Made by a program: the position numbers and the translations under genes. From Thermoanaerobaculales bacterium (GTDB lineage: Bacteria; Acidobacteriota; Thermoanaerobaculia; Thermoanaerobaculales; Sulfomarinibacteraceae), in contig JALOKS010000030.1 in assembly GCA_025456385.1 (NCBI GenBank), positions 1 to 14,265 of the forward strand: DNA of 14,265 bases. The letters run 5' to 3'. The notes beneath the pieces were generated by a model, which saw only the letters and a list, made by a program, of their open reading frames with translations, ran no database searches and was not told where the DNA came from. The number at the start of each line of letters is the position of its first letter. Position 1 is the first letter of the stretch. This document shows, in pieces, positions 1 through 6,403 of this stretch.

Positions 1-199
1 CGGGGCGCTGGAGCTGCCCGAGGGCTTCGAGGGCCCCGACGCGGCGAAGGTCGAGAGCTCCGGCCGCGAGCTGGTCGCTGCGGACGGCCACGAGGCCCTC
101 GTCTACCTCGCGACCTTGAAGGTCGCCGACGGCGAGTTCTGGGCCGGGCTCGAGCCGGTGCTCAAAGAGTACAAAGCCGATGGAGCTGCCTTCGGCTGA
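1..199 (+). CDS. C-terminal end of an unrecognised protein (5' truncated)
   Basis: The frame is open from base 2 to a TGA at 197-199 and encodes the last 65 residues of a protein that starts outside the window. The tail is acidic and soluble-looking, with no membrane segment. It has a short stretch rich in Val, Leu and Ala (VYLATLKV) and ends in KADGAAFG. Codon use is strongly GC3-biased like the genuine genes here, which supports real coding. I do not recognise a family and assign no function. The stop codon overlaps the first unit of the heptamer array that follows. The gene converges on the pterin synthase, and the two share a hairpin-forming repeat between them. Confidence 0.6.
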   Translation, partial: GALELPEGFEGPDAAKVESSGRELVAADGHEALVYLATLKVADGEFWAGLEPVLKEYKADGAAFG

Positions 200-292
200 T
201 TCTGAATTTTGAATTTTGAATTGCCCACCCGCCCGCTGATATCGGAGAGGGCGGTCGGGAATTCAAAATTCAAAATTCAAAATTGAGAATTC
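198..292. repeat. Inverted pair of GAATTTT heptamer arrays around a GC-rich core
   Basis: A left array of GAATTTT units (204-222) and its exact reverse complement (260-278) could pair over 19 bp. Inside it, CCCACCCGCCC (224-234) can pair with GGGCGGTCGGG (249-259) at 9 of 11 positions, leaving a 14-nt loop at 235-248. The whole is a stem of about 30 bp between two convergent genes. Degenerate units extend to about 198 on the left and 292 on the right. The stop codons of both flanking genes lie in array sequence (TGA at 197-199 plus; TGA at 279-277 minus). A structured 3' end or bidirectional terminator is possible, but neither strand has a classic U-tract after the GC stem. A related element lies at 12152-12337. 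Confidence 0.85.
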
Positions 293-696
293 GAAAAGGT
301 CGCGCTGTTGCGCTCGGTCTCGTGCACGGTCAGCGCCGCGAGCTCGACGCCGTCGGGGAGGGCGGGCGCGACCCGTTCGAAGAAGACCCGCGCGAGGTTC
401 TCGGCGGTCGGGTTGAGGCCCCCAAGCCACGGCACCTCGAGGTTGAGGTGGCGGTGGTCGACGTCGTCGATCACGGTGCGTTGGAGGACGCCCTTGAGGT
501 CCTTCATGTCGATGAGGTAGCCGCTCGCCGGGTCCACGTCTCCTCGCACCGACGCCTCGATCACGTAGTTGTGACCGTGGCCGTGCTGGTTGTTGCACTT
601 GCCGAAGACCTCGCGGTTCCACTCGTCAGAGCACGCGGGGTTGTGCAGCCGGTGCGCCGCCTCGAAGTAGACCTTGACCGTGACCGTGGTTGCCAT
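277..696 (-). CDS. 6-pyruvoyl-tetrahydropterin synthase / QueD family protein
   Basis: A 139-residue T-fold pterin enzyme of normal family length. These enzymes act on dihydroneopterin triphosphate, giving 6-pyruvoyl-tetrahydropterin (PTPS) or 6-carboxytetrahydropterin (QueD). Visible residues match rat PTPS with an offset of about 8: zinc ligands H15, H40 and H42; catalytic C34, D80 and H81; substrate-binding E126 in VHETERN. The block FGKCNNQHGHGHNY resembles animal-type PTPS more than typical QueD. The retained Cys argues against the PTPS-III type that replaces FolB. The ATG at 696 is chosen over an upstream in-frame ATG at 714 because a GGGGGA ribosome-binding site lies just before it. 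The last residues (SNSQF) and the stop are encoded by the heptamer array. No queuosine or biopterin genes are adjacent, so the product is undecided. It lies 82 nt after the amidase, probably in the same transcript. Confidence 0.9.
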   Translation of the reverse strand: MATTVTVKVYFEAAHRLHNPACSDEWNREVFGKCNNQHGHGHNYVIEASVRGDVDPASGYLIDMKDLKGVLQRTVIDDVDHRHLNLEVPWLGGLNPTAENLARVFFERVAPALPDGVELAALTVHETERNSATFSNSQF

Positions 697-756
697 AGCT
701 GTCCCCCGCAGCATAGCGCTCGTGACGCGGATGTTTATTCCTGGTCAGGAGGCGGC

Positions 757-786
757 GAACGTTCGCACGTTCAGACGTTTAAGGTT
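757..786. repeat. Octamer-like ACGTTCGC array at the end of the amidase gene
   Basis: Three imperfect copies of about 8 nt (ACGTTCGC, ACGTTCAG, ACGTTTAA on the plus strand) fill the gap between the amidase stop and the pterin synthase. On the minus strand the array begins at the amidase TAA (781-779). It is related in sequence to the GAACGTT array at 4166-4187. No promoter or terminator is evident within it. Confidence 0.6.
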
Positions 787-1573
787 CAAGGTCTTCTGTG
801 TCGAGCCGCCGGTACAGTTCCGGCCTGCGGTCGCTCAGGAAGGGCAGGCGCTCGCGGGCGTGGCGCACGGCCTCGGCATCGACCTCGCCGACCACCAACC
901 CGGACTCGTCGCCGAGGCTCGCCGTCAGCGTGCCCCAGGGGTCGAAGAGGCTGGTGTCGCCGCGGTGGGGGTGGCCGTCGGCCCTGCCGACGCGGTTGAC
1001 GCCGAGCACCCAGGCCTGGCAGTCGATGGCTCGGGCGGCGAGCAGGGTCCGCCAGGCGTGGGAGCGCCGGGTCGGCCAGTTGGCGATGACGACGAAGAGG
1101 TCGGTGGAGGTCGCTGCCGCCCGGAAGAGCTCGGGGAAGCGGAGATCGTAGCAGATGAGCGGCGTCACCCGCAGGCCCTCGATCTCGGTCGTGGCGAGCG
1201 CGTCCCCGGCCTCGTAGTTGGTGGTCTCGCCGGCGAGGGAGAAGGGGTGGATCTTGCGGTAGCGGAGGACCTCATCGCCGTCCGGGGAGAACACGCCGCA
1301 GATGTTCGCCGGGCGTTGCGCGCCGGGTGCCGCATAGCCGCCGACGAGCCATACCCCCCAGGCCGACGCGGTGCCGGCGAGGAAGGTGCGGATGGTGGCG
1401 GCGTGCGCGGCCATCGCCTCGGCGCGCATCGAGAAGCCGGTGGCGAACATCTCGGGCAGGGCGATGAGGCGGGCGCCGCGCGCCGCCGCCTCCTGCAGCA
1501 GGGGTGCGGCCCGCGCGAAGCTCGCGGCCGGGTCCTCCCAGGCGATGTCGAACTGCACGCCGGCGACGATCAT
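779..1573 (-). CDS. Carbon-nitrogen hydrolase, omega-amidase (YafV/Nit2)-like
   Basis: A 264-residue nitrilase-superfamily hydrolase of standard length, probably cytoplasmic. The Glu-Lys-Cys triad is clear: E41 in ALPEMFATGF, K107 in RYRKIHPF and C141 in ICYDLRFPELFR. The later ANWPTRRSHAW segment and GVNRVGR resemble the omega-amidase branch (E. coli YafV, animal Nit2), which hydrolyses alpha-keto amides such as 2-oxoglutaramate made by glutamine transaminases. That substrate is inferred from family resemblance. The start ATG at 1573 overlaps the stop of the upstream secreted-peptide gene as ATGA, so translation is likely coupled. An aminotransferase lies nearby on the other strand, which would suit an omega-amidase, but the two are not in one operon. 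The stop codon abuts a short tandem array. Confidence 0.92.
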   Translation of the reverse strand: MIVAGVQFDIAWEDPAASFARAAPLLQEAAARGARLIALPEMFATGFSMRAEAMAAHAATIRTFLAGTASAWGVWLVGGYAAPGAQRPANICGVFSPDGDEVLRYRKIHPFSLAGETTNYEAGDALATTEIEGLRVTPLICYDLRFPELFRAAATSTDLFVVIANWPTRRSHAWRTLLAARAIDCQAWVLGVNRVGRADGHPHRGDTSLFDPWGTLTASLGDESGLVVGEVDAEAVRHARERLPFLSDRRPELYRRLDTEDLEP

Positions 1574-1719
1574 GGCGGGGCGCCCTCGACCAGCAGCACG
1601 CCCCAGGCGCCGCGGAGCCGCCGCGAGAGCTGCTCCTTGAGGTCCGCAGCGGAGGCCGCGCCGAACGGAGCGAGGGCGGTGAGGGTGGCGGCGATGAGCG
1701 GGGACAGGCGAGCCATCAT
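1570..1719 (-). CDS. Small secreted peptide coupled to the amidase gene
   Basis: A 49-residue open frame starting at ATG 1719 (or the adjacent ATG at 1716), with a GGAG ribosome-binding site about 6 nt upstream. Residues 1-25 look like a Sec signal peptide: a short basic start (MMAR), a hydrophobic stretch rich in Leu and Ala, then GAASAAD with an AxA cleavage motif around residues 22-24. The mature part is only about 25 residues, basic then hydrophobic (LKEQLSRRLRGAWGVLL). The stop overlaps the amidase start by 4 nt (ATGA), which argues for real translation. I do not recognise a family. It could be a genuine exported microprotein, the shortened remnant of a larger secreted protein, or a leader frame that only drives amidase translation. 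Confidence 0.6.
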   Translation of the reverse strand: MMARLSPLIAATLTALAPFGAASAADLKEQLSRRLRGAWGVLLVEGAPP

Positions 1720-1768
1720 CGATCTCCAGACCCTCTCGAGCCTATCACGGGTCCGGCGGCGGCTCTGC

Positions 1769-1774
1769 CATAAT
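1769..1774 (+). promoter_or_regulatory. Candidate -10 box for the rhomboid gene
   Basis: CATAAT matches the sigma70 -10 consensus at 5 of 6 bases and lies 11 nt before the rhomboid ATG, so transcription would begin about 4-5 nt upstream of the start codon. No convincing -35 box is visible, and there is no ribosome-binding site. This is the divergent gap between the secreted-peptide/amidase operon and the rhomboid gene. Confidence 0.4.
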
Positions 1775-1785
1775 GCCGACGCCCC

Positions 1786-2637
1786 ATGAACGCCCCGTAT
1801 CACCATGCCGCGCAACCGTTCCCGGACCCGCCGCCCAGGCGGCGGCGGCCGCGGGCGCCGGTGGTGGTAGCGATCGTCGCCCTCAACATCCTCGTCTTCC
1901 TCGCCTGGCAGGCGGCGACCGTGGCACCGGCGCTGCAGGTGTTCATGGTCACGAACTTCCTGGTCAGCACCACCCACCTCCTGCACGGCATGGTGTGGAC
2001 GCTGCTGAGCTCGGCGTTCTCGCACAGCGAGCTCTGGCACCTCGTCCTCAACATGTTCGTGCTGTGGAGCTTCGGGACGGTGCTCGAGCGCCTGTGGGGG
2101 TCGCGCACCTTCCTCCTGTTCTACCTGGCGGCGGCGGCGGTCGCCTCCTTCTGCCACTGCCTGGGCTCGTCGCTGTTGATGCACAACCCGGACATCCCCG
2201 CGCTCGGGGCCTCGGGGGCGGTCAGCGGCCTGCTGCTCGCCTACGCCCTCATCTTTCCCCGCCACCGGATCCTGCTCTTCGGCGTCATCCCGGTGCCCGC
2301 CCTGGCCGGGGTCCTCGCCTTCGTCGGCATCGACCTCTGGGGGCTGGTCGCGCAGAGCCGCGGCGGCGGCCTGCCCATCGGCCACGGCGCCCACCTCGGG
2401 GGCGCCCTCGCCGGCGCCCTGATGTACCTGCTGGTGCTGCGCCGGCGGATGCCGCGTGCGCCGACCGCGCCGCGTGCGCCGCTGCTGGCGGCCGAGGAGG
2501 CGGCCGAGTTCGAGCGCATCCGGATGAAGATCGAGGCCGAGGGCCCGCACAGTCTCAACCCGAAGGAGCGGGACTTTCTCGACCGGCTCCGGGCGCGGGT
2601 GGCCGAGGCGCAGCTGGGTGCCGAGCGCGACGGGTGA
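1786..2637 (+). CDS. Rhomboid-family intramembrane serine protease
   Basis: A 283-residue polytopic membrane protease. A Pro/Arg-rich cytoplasmic N-terminus (residues 1-25) precedes the first membrane segment (about 26-45), and roughly six segments follow. Catalytic features are intact: HxxxN at H85-N89 (HLVLN), the nucleophile S143 in GASGA, and the catalytic H203 in GHGAHLGG. Rhomboids cut transmembrane substrates within the bilayer; the substrate here is unknown. After the last segment, a soluble tail (about 235-283) with MKIEAEGPHSLNPKERDFLDRLR resembles the short C-terminal module seen on many bacterial rhomboids (DUF6576 type). The ATG at 1786 fits the length of the N-terminal tail; an ATG at 1773 is in a different frame. 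No ribosome-binding site is visible, in line with a nearly leaderless mRNA. Confidence 0.93.
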   Translation: MNAPYHHAAQPFPDPPPRRRRPRAPVVVAIVALNILVFLAWQAATVAPALQVFMVTNFLVSTTHLLHGMVWTLLSSAFSHSELWHLVLNMFVLWSFGTVLERLWGSRTFLLFYLAAAAVASFCHCLGSSLLMHNPDIPALGASGAVSGLLLAYALIFPRHRILLFGVIPVPALAGVLAFVGIDLWGLVAQSRGGGLPIGHGAHLGGALAGALMYLLVLRRRMPRAPTAPRAPLLAAEEAAEFERIRMKIEAEGPHSLNPKERDFLDRLRARVAEAQLGAERDG

Positions 2638-2656
2638 GCCTTCCGCAAGCGCGGGC

Positions 2657-2686
2657 TTGCCGCGACAACGCGGTGGCAGGTACCAT
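2657..2686 (+). promoter_or_regulatory. Candidate sigma70-type promoter for the aminotransferase gene
   Basis: TTGCCG (2657-2662) and TACCAT (2681-2686) are separated by 18 nt, each matching consensus at 4 of 6 bases. Transcription would begin near 2693, about 30 nt before the aminotransferase ATG, leaving room for its GGAGG site. The evidence is spacing and partial consensus only. Confidence 0.4.
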
Positions 2687-2724
2687 GCCGGGGCCGGCCC
2701 GCCCGGGCCGCGGAAGGAGGCGCG

Positions 2725-4167
2725 ATGGGGGCGGTTGAGCGCGACATCCGGCTCGAGACCTTCAACTCCTTCAAGGAGCTCTTCGCCAGCGCGCCGATCC
2801 GTCTGATGAGCCGGACCGTCAATGCGATGCGGGCCAAGGGATACGGCGACCTCGCTTCGGCCATCGGCGATCTCGACTGGCGCACGGTCCCGGAGGACGA
2901 CCCCGAGGACCCGAACCTGCACCACGACTGGCACGGCATGCTCGAAGCGGCCTTCGGCCACGTCGAGAGCTGGTTGAGCCAGCTCAGCGCCCACCCCTTC
3001 GGCTACAACATCGACTCGGTCGGGGTGCCGGCGGTAACCGGCGCCTGGAGCGCCATGTGGTCGCGGCAGCTCGGCCTCGAGTTCGCGAACCGACCCGACT
3101 CGCCGCCCGAGATCGTGATCTGCCACGGCGGCAACCAGGCCCTGCAGGCCTCGCTGCTGGGAATCGCCGAAGCGCGCCGGAACCGGGCAGGCACCGGCGC
3201 GCCCGCCACCGTGCTGGTGCCGGTCCCGACCTTCTCCTGCCCGCTCGACCAGATGGCGCTGCAGGGCATGCAGGTCGTCTTCCTGCCGCCCGGCCGGCCC
3301 GACATGGATCCGCACGCGGACGACCTCGCGCAGGTCCCGGACGACGTCGACATCGACGGCGTGTACCTGATGCCGATCAACAACCCGACCGGCCGCACCC
3401 TGCCGCCGGCGCAGCTCAAGGCCTTCGTCGACGGCGTGCTGGGGCGCTGGCCGCACGCGGGCGTCATCCTCGACTCGGTGTACGTCCGCATGCACCCGCG
3501 CTACGACGAGCTGCTCGGGTGGTATCACGCGGATCCCCGCTACGCCGAAGCGGTGATCTTCATCGACTCTCTGTCCAAGACCCACGGCGTGACCGGGCTG
3601 CGCTCGGGCGCGATCCTGACCCGTGCGAAGGCCTTCCGCGACGGCATCGTGCGCTACGCCCAGAACGTCATGGCCGGCCCCTCCAACACCATGCAGGCCG
3701 TCATGCTCGCGCTTCTCGCCCCCTTCGTCCTCGGCGACGACGAGGTCATCCGGCACCGCATCCGCCTGCAGCTGCGGATCGGCCGCCACCTGCAGCGGCG
3801 GCGGAGGCTGCTGATGGCGGCCGCCTTCGCCAGCCACCGCGAGCTCTTCGACCTTGCGCAGCCGGTGCTGCCCGACCCCGAGCGCTTCGACTGGGAGGGC
3901 TCGATGTATGCCGACCCGAAGCTCTCGCCGCGGGTCATCGACCTGGCCGCAGAGCACGACGTGTCGCCGACGGTCGCGTTCTACCTGGAAACCGGCATCG
4001 GCGGCGTGCCGCTCGAGGGCTTCTGCCGCAACCGCAACCTCGAGCGCCACGGCCTGGTCGTGAACGGCGACTCCGCGCGATTGCGCGCCTTCCAGGAGGA
4101 GGCGCGCCGCTACGTCCGACTCTCCTTCGGCATGACGCCGCCGCCGAGGGGACATTCAAACTCCTGA
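2725..4167 (+). CDS. PLP-dependent aminotransferase, class I/II (fold type I)
   Basis: A 480-residue cytoplasmic PLP enzyme, longer than the usual 390-430 residues because of an extended N-terminus (residues 1-95) and a longer C-terminal half. Hallmarks are visible: the cofactor-binding NNPTG block (N219-G223), D250 with Y253 (ILDSVYVRM) contacting the pyridine ring, the Schiff-base lysine K285 in DSLSKTHG followed by R293, and a substrate-carboxylate Arg candidate R465 in YVRLSF. The amino donor cannot be read from sequence, and I do not recognise a characterised subgroup. The ATG at 2725 has a strong GGAGG site (2716-2720). The stop TGA overlaps the first unit of a GAACGTT array. A link to the omega-amidase-like enzyme on the opposite strand (glutamine transamination) is conceivable but speculative. 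Confidence 0.9.
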   Translation: MGAVERDIRLETFNSFKELFASAPIRLMSRTVNAMRAKGYGDLASAIGDLDWRTVPEDDPEDPNLHHDWHGMLEAAFGHVESWLSQLSAHPFGYNIDSVGVPAVTGAWSAMWSRQLGLEFANRPDSPPEIVICHGGNQALQASLLGIAEARRNRAGTGAPATVLVPVPTFSCPLDQMALQGMQVVFLPPGRPDMDPHADDLAQVPDDVDIDGVYLMPINNPTGRTLPPAQLKAFVDGVLGRWPHAGVILDSVYVRMHPRYDELLGWYHADPRYAEAVIFIDSLSKTHGVTGLRSGAILTRAKAFRDGIVRYAQNVMAGPSNTMQAVMLALLAPFVLGDDEVIRHRIRLQLRIGRHLQRRRRLLMAAAFASHRELFDLAQPVLPDPERFDWEGSMYADPKLSPRVIDLAAEHDVSPTVAFYLETGIGGVPLEGFCRNRNLERHGLVVNGDSARLRAFQEEARRYVRLSFGMTPPPRGHSNS

Positions 4168-4187
4168 ACGTTGAACGTTCGAACGTT
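4166..4187. repeat. GAACGTT tandem array
   Basis: Three units (4166-4172, 4173-4180, 4181-4187), the middle one with an extra C, begin inside the aminotransferase stop codon. Bases 4174-4187 form a perfect 14-bp palindrome, AACGTTCGAACGTT. It resembles the array at 757-786. Confidence 0.75.
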
Positions 4188-4263
4188 GGGCTCATTCGGA
4201 AATCCATGAGATCGGCACTCGTCGACTTCGGATTTCGGACGTCCGGCTTCCGTCCACCCATCT
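4188..4263. repeat. Degenerate TTCGGAT-type heptamer array
   Basis: No coding potential. Fragments of the TTCGGAT-type heptamer occur at 4194-4205 and more clearly at about 4226-4250 (ttcggat, ttcggac, gtccggc, ttccgtc), followed by CCACCC and TGA. The same order (heptamers, then CCACCC, then TGA) is seen in the two inverted elements, so this is probably a decayed relative. It leads directly into the 137-bp inverted repeat. Confidence 0.5.
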
Positions 4264-4400
4264 GAACCACGGAGGCACAGAGGACACAGAGAATGTGCAG
4301 AGATCATCTATGAACTCGCACCACGATGATCTCTGGACGGTCCTGCGATGAGTCGGGAAACCCTGTGTGCGGCTCTGTGCCCTCCGTGCCTCCGTGGTTC
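4264..4400. repeat. 137-bp inverted-repeat element with GAACCACGGAGGCAC ends
   Basis: The outer arms are 28 nt (4264-4291 and 4373-4400) and reverse-complementary with two mismatches. Nested inside is a perfect 10-bp inverted repeat, AGAGATCATC (4299-4308) with GATGATCTCT (4325-4334), around a 16-nt loop. There is no open frame of note and no transposase. Arms of the type ACCACGGAGGCACAGAGGACACAGAG recall an interspersed repeat I have seen between genes of Acidobacteria, Planctomycetes and related soil bacteria; this recollection is unverified. It could be a non-autonomous (MITE-like) element or encode a structured RNA. A target duplication is not evident by eye. Confidence 0.8.
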
Positions 4401-4602
4401 AATGAACTCCTCACGTGAATTGGTGTGTGCGACCCGGAGGCGGCCATGCCGCGGTCGCGGCTGTTCCTCGCCGTCGCGGTCGGCGGTCGCTGACCCGGCT
4501 CGCTGACCCTGGTCTCGGTTGCTGTCGCCGGACCTGCAGCCGGGCACGGGCACGGAGACGGATACGGAAACGGGTCAGACGGGAGCCCGGAGAGCCCCCA
4601 TC
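4401..4602. repeat. Non-coding stretch with a GGNNAC hexamer array
   Basis: No convincing gene. Bases 4542-4577 hold six tandem hexamers of the form GGNNAC: gggcac twice, then ggagac, ggatac, ggaaac and a last imperfect gggtca. Upstream, CGCTGACCC occurs twice (around 4487-4510) within GC-rich, CGGTCGCGG-like sequence. The stretch lies between two converging genes, the aminotransferase and the symporter. I see no terminator with a clear U-tract. Confidence 0.55.
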
Positions 4603-6270
4603 TCATGAAAAGCCGGATGAACCTAAGGTTGAAGCGCTGGAACCGCATTCGTCGCGGGAGGGCGTCACGGCGCTGACGGCGAGGGCGGCGAAGCCGGCGG
4701 CCAGGAACGCGGGCACGAGCTCGTAGAGGTTGGCGAGGCCCCAGTGCCGGACCAGCCACCATGAGGCGAGTGTCAGGCCGGCGGCGGCGGCCAGTGCGAG
4801 CCGGTCGGCGGGAGCGAAGGACCGCTTGAGCTCGCCGAGCGCGAGGATGGCGCCTGCAGCGAGCAGGATGACCCACCAGGCGCGGGCGAAGGCGACCGGG
4901 TGCGCGGCCGGGTCGCGGCCGAGGTTCCAGACCACGGTGACGCCGATGCCGGTCAGCATCGCCGCGAAGGCGCCGTGCCGGTTGACGCCGCGGCGGGCGA
5001 GCGCGAGCAGGACGAGCGGCGCGAAGGCCGCTCCGAGACCCGACCAGGCGAAGAGCACGAACCAGTAGACGAGGCGCACCTCGGACAGCGCGACCAGGAT
5101 TCCCGCGAGCCCGACGGCCGCGACGGTGACGCGGCCGAGCAGGAGGCTGCGGCGGTCGTCGCGGGAGCGGCCGAGGGCCTCCTCGACGATGTCGTAGGAG
5201 ACCGCGGAGGCCGCGACCAGCAGCTGCGACGACACCGTGGAGAGGATGGCGGAGATCACCGCGGCCAGCATCAGGCCCGCCACCACGGGGTGGACGAGCT
5301 CGAGCGCCAACGCCATCAGCGCCTGCTCGCCGTCGGCGAGGCCGGGCAGCATGACCCTGGCCACCAGGCCGACCAGGCCCGCGCCGTAGAACACGGCGAG
5401 GCCCCAGAACATCGCGATCAGCTGCAGGCGCCGGACCTCGCGATCATCGCGCGCCGCCATGTAGCGGGTGATCACGTGCGGCATCCCGGGGTAGCCGAGG
5501 CCGATGCCGAGCTGGCCGATGACGAAGCCCCAGAGGGCGGGGCCGATGCGGCCGCCGCCGGCGGTCAGGAGCTGGGGCTCGATCGCGCCGAGGCCGGAGA
5601 CGAGCGCCCCGAAGCCGCCGAGGCGGGCCACCGCGTAGAGCGGCAGGGCGATCAGGGCGAAGGCCATCAGCAGGCCCTGGAAGAGGTCGGTCCAGGCGAC
5701 CGCGCGGAAGCCCCCCAGCGAGGTCACGAGGGTGATGACAACGGCGCCGATGACGACGCCGAGGAGGTAGCCGCTCCGCCCTTCGATGCCGAGCGACGAG
5801 GCGAAGGCCTTGCCGGTGGCGGTCATCTGCGCCGCGACGTAGCCCATCATGCAGACGAGCACGATCGCGGTCGCGGTGATGCGCAGCACCTGGTTGGGGT
5901 CGCCCCAGCGGCGGGTGATGACGTCGGTGAGCGTGACCGAGCCGTTGGCCGCCGACAGCGGCCGCAGCCGGGGCGCCACCACGTAGACGTTGACGAGGTA
6001 GCCGAGCAGGCAGCCCGGTGCGTACCACAGCCCGGACACGCCGAAGCTGAAGGTCATGCCGACCGCGCCCAGCGTCACCCAACCCGACTCCGAGCTGGCG
6101 GTCGAGGAGATGCCGGCCGACCAGGCGCCGAGCGAGCGCCCGGCGAGGTGGAAGTCCTCGCCGCCGTGGGTGCGGCGCGCCGCCATCCAGCCGATCGCGA
6201 GCAGGATGCCGAGGTAGGCGACCATCACCGCCGCGACGATGGTCACCGTGCCCGGTGCGAGGGAGCTCAC
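4603..6270 (-). CDS. Sodium:solute symporter (SSS family, PutP-like)
   Basis: A 555-residue inner-membrane transporter with about 13 membrane segments, normal for the SSS family (LeuT-type fold). It couples inward sodium flow to uptake of a solute. The sodium-site pair equivalent to S340/T341 of E. coli PutP is present (S344, T345 in SAILSTVSSQLLV), and GYPGMPHVITRYMAA resembles the PutP segment GQPHILVRFMAA. At the PutP Asp55 position a Ser is seen (S60, next to E61), by eye alignment. The substrate could be proline or another small organic acid or amino acid and is not decided by sequence. The GTG at 6270 is preferred over an upstream in-frame start because it overlaps the small membrane protein's stop (GTGA). 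The last 15 or so residues look like run-on into intergenic sequence. Confidence 0.93.
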   Translation of the reverse strand: MSSLAPGTVTIVAAVMVAYLGILLAIGWMAARRTHGGEDFHLAGRSLGAWSAGISSTASSESGWVTLGAVGMTFSFGVSGLWYAPGCLLGYLVNVYVVAPRLRPLSAANGSVTLTDVITRRWGDPNQVLRITATAIVLVCMMGYVAAQMTATGKAFASSLGIEGRSGYLLGVVIGAVVITLVTSLGGFRAVAWTDLFQGLLMAFALIALPLYAVARLGGFGALVSGLGAIEPQLLTAGGGRIGPALWGFVIGQLGIGLGYPGMPHVITRYMAARDDREVRRLQLIAMFWGLAVFYGAGLVGLVARVMLPGLADGEQALMALALELVHPVVAGLMLAAVISAILSTVSSQLLVAASAVSYDIVEEALGRSRDDRRSLLLGRVTVAAVGLAGILVALSEVRLVYWFVLFAWSGLGAAFAPLVLLALARRGVNRHGAFAAMLTGIGVTVVWNLGRDPAAHPVAFARAWWVILLAAGAILALGELKRSFAPADRLALAAAAGLTLASWWLVRHWGLANLYELVPAFLAAGFAALAVSAVTPSRDECGSSASTLGSSGFS

Positions 6271-6389
6271 CGCTCCGGCTCCCGTCGTCGGGCGCCGCGC
6301 AGGCTCTCCAGCACGACCGCTGCGGCGAGCAGCAGCGGGAAGACCCACAGCAGCAGGTGGGCGCCGAGGCTGAGGCCGGTTTCGGGCAT
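6267..6389 (-). CDS. Small membrane protein, likely symporter accessory subunit
   Basis: A 40-residue frame starting at ATG 6389 with a GGAGG site 6 nt upstream and ending in a 4-nt GTGA overlap with the symporter start. It has a short polar N-terminus, one hydrophobic segment at about residues 8-28 (LGAHLLLWVFPLLLAAAVVL) and a highly basic tail (RGARRREPER), predicting a single-pass protein with the C-terminus inside. Tiny single-span proteins encoded just before SSS transporters are a recognised pattern (symporter small accessory proteins; also the longer DUF485, DUF997 and DUF4212 partners). The assignment rests on position and topology, not on a sequence match I can verify. It is easily missed by gene callers because of its size. 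Confidence 0.72.
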   Translation of the reverse strand: MPETGLSLGAHLLLWVFPLLLAAAVVLESLRGARRREPER

Positions 6390-6403
6390 GGGGACCTCCG
6401 CGG

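Noticed and set aside
198..292. CRISPR array
   Set aside because: Units are 7 nt with no spacers; the organisation is a tandem array with an inverted partner, and no cas genes are present.
2645..2660. Hairpin GCAAGC/GCTTGC after the rhomboid gene as a terminator
   Set aside because: A 6-bp stem without a following T-run, and its right half overlaps the candidate -35 box of the aminotransferase gene.
1570..4155. 861-codon open frame on the minus strand, and similar long antisense frames at 4900-6417, 6484-9768 and 12339-13502
   Set aside because: They lie opposite well-supported genes, have compositions dominated by Arg, Gly, Ala, Pro and His, and show no family motifs. Long antisense frames are expected in GC-rich DNA. 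Only the last 49 codons of the first one (1570-1719) are kept, as an independent small gene.
4264..4400. Insertion sequence
   Set aside because: Only 137 bp with no transposase frame; at most a non-autonomous element, so it is listed as a repeat.
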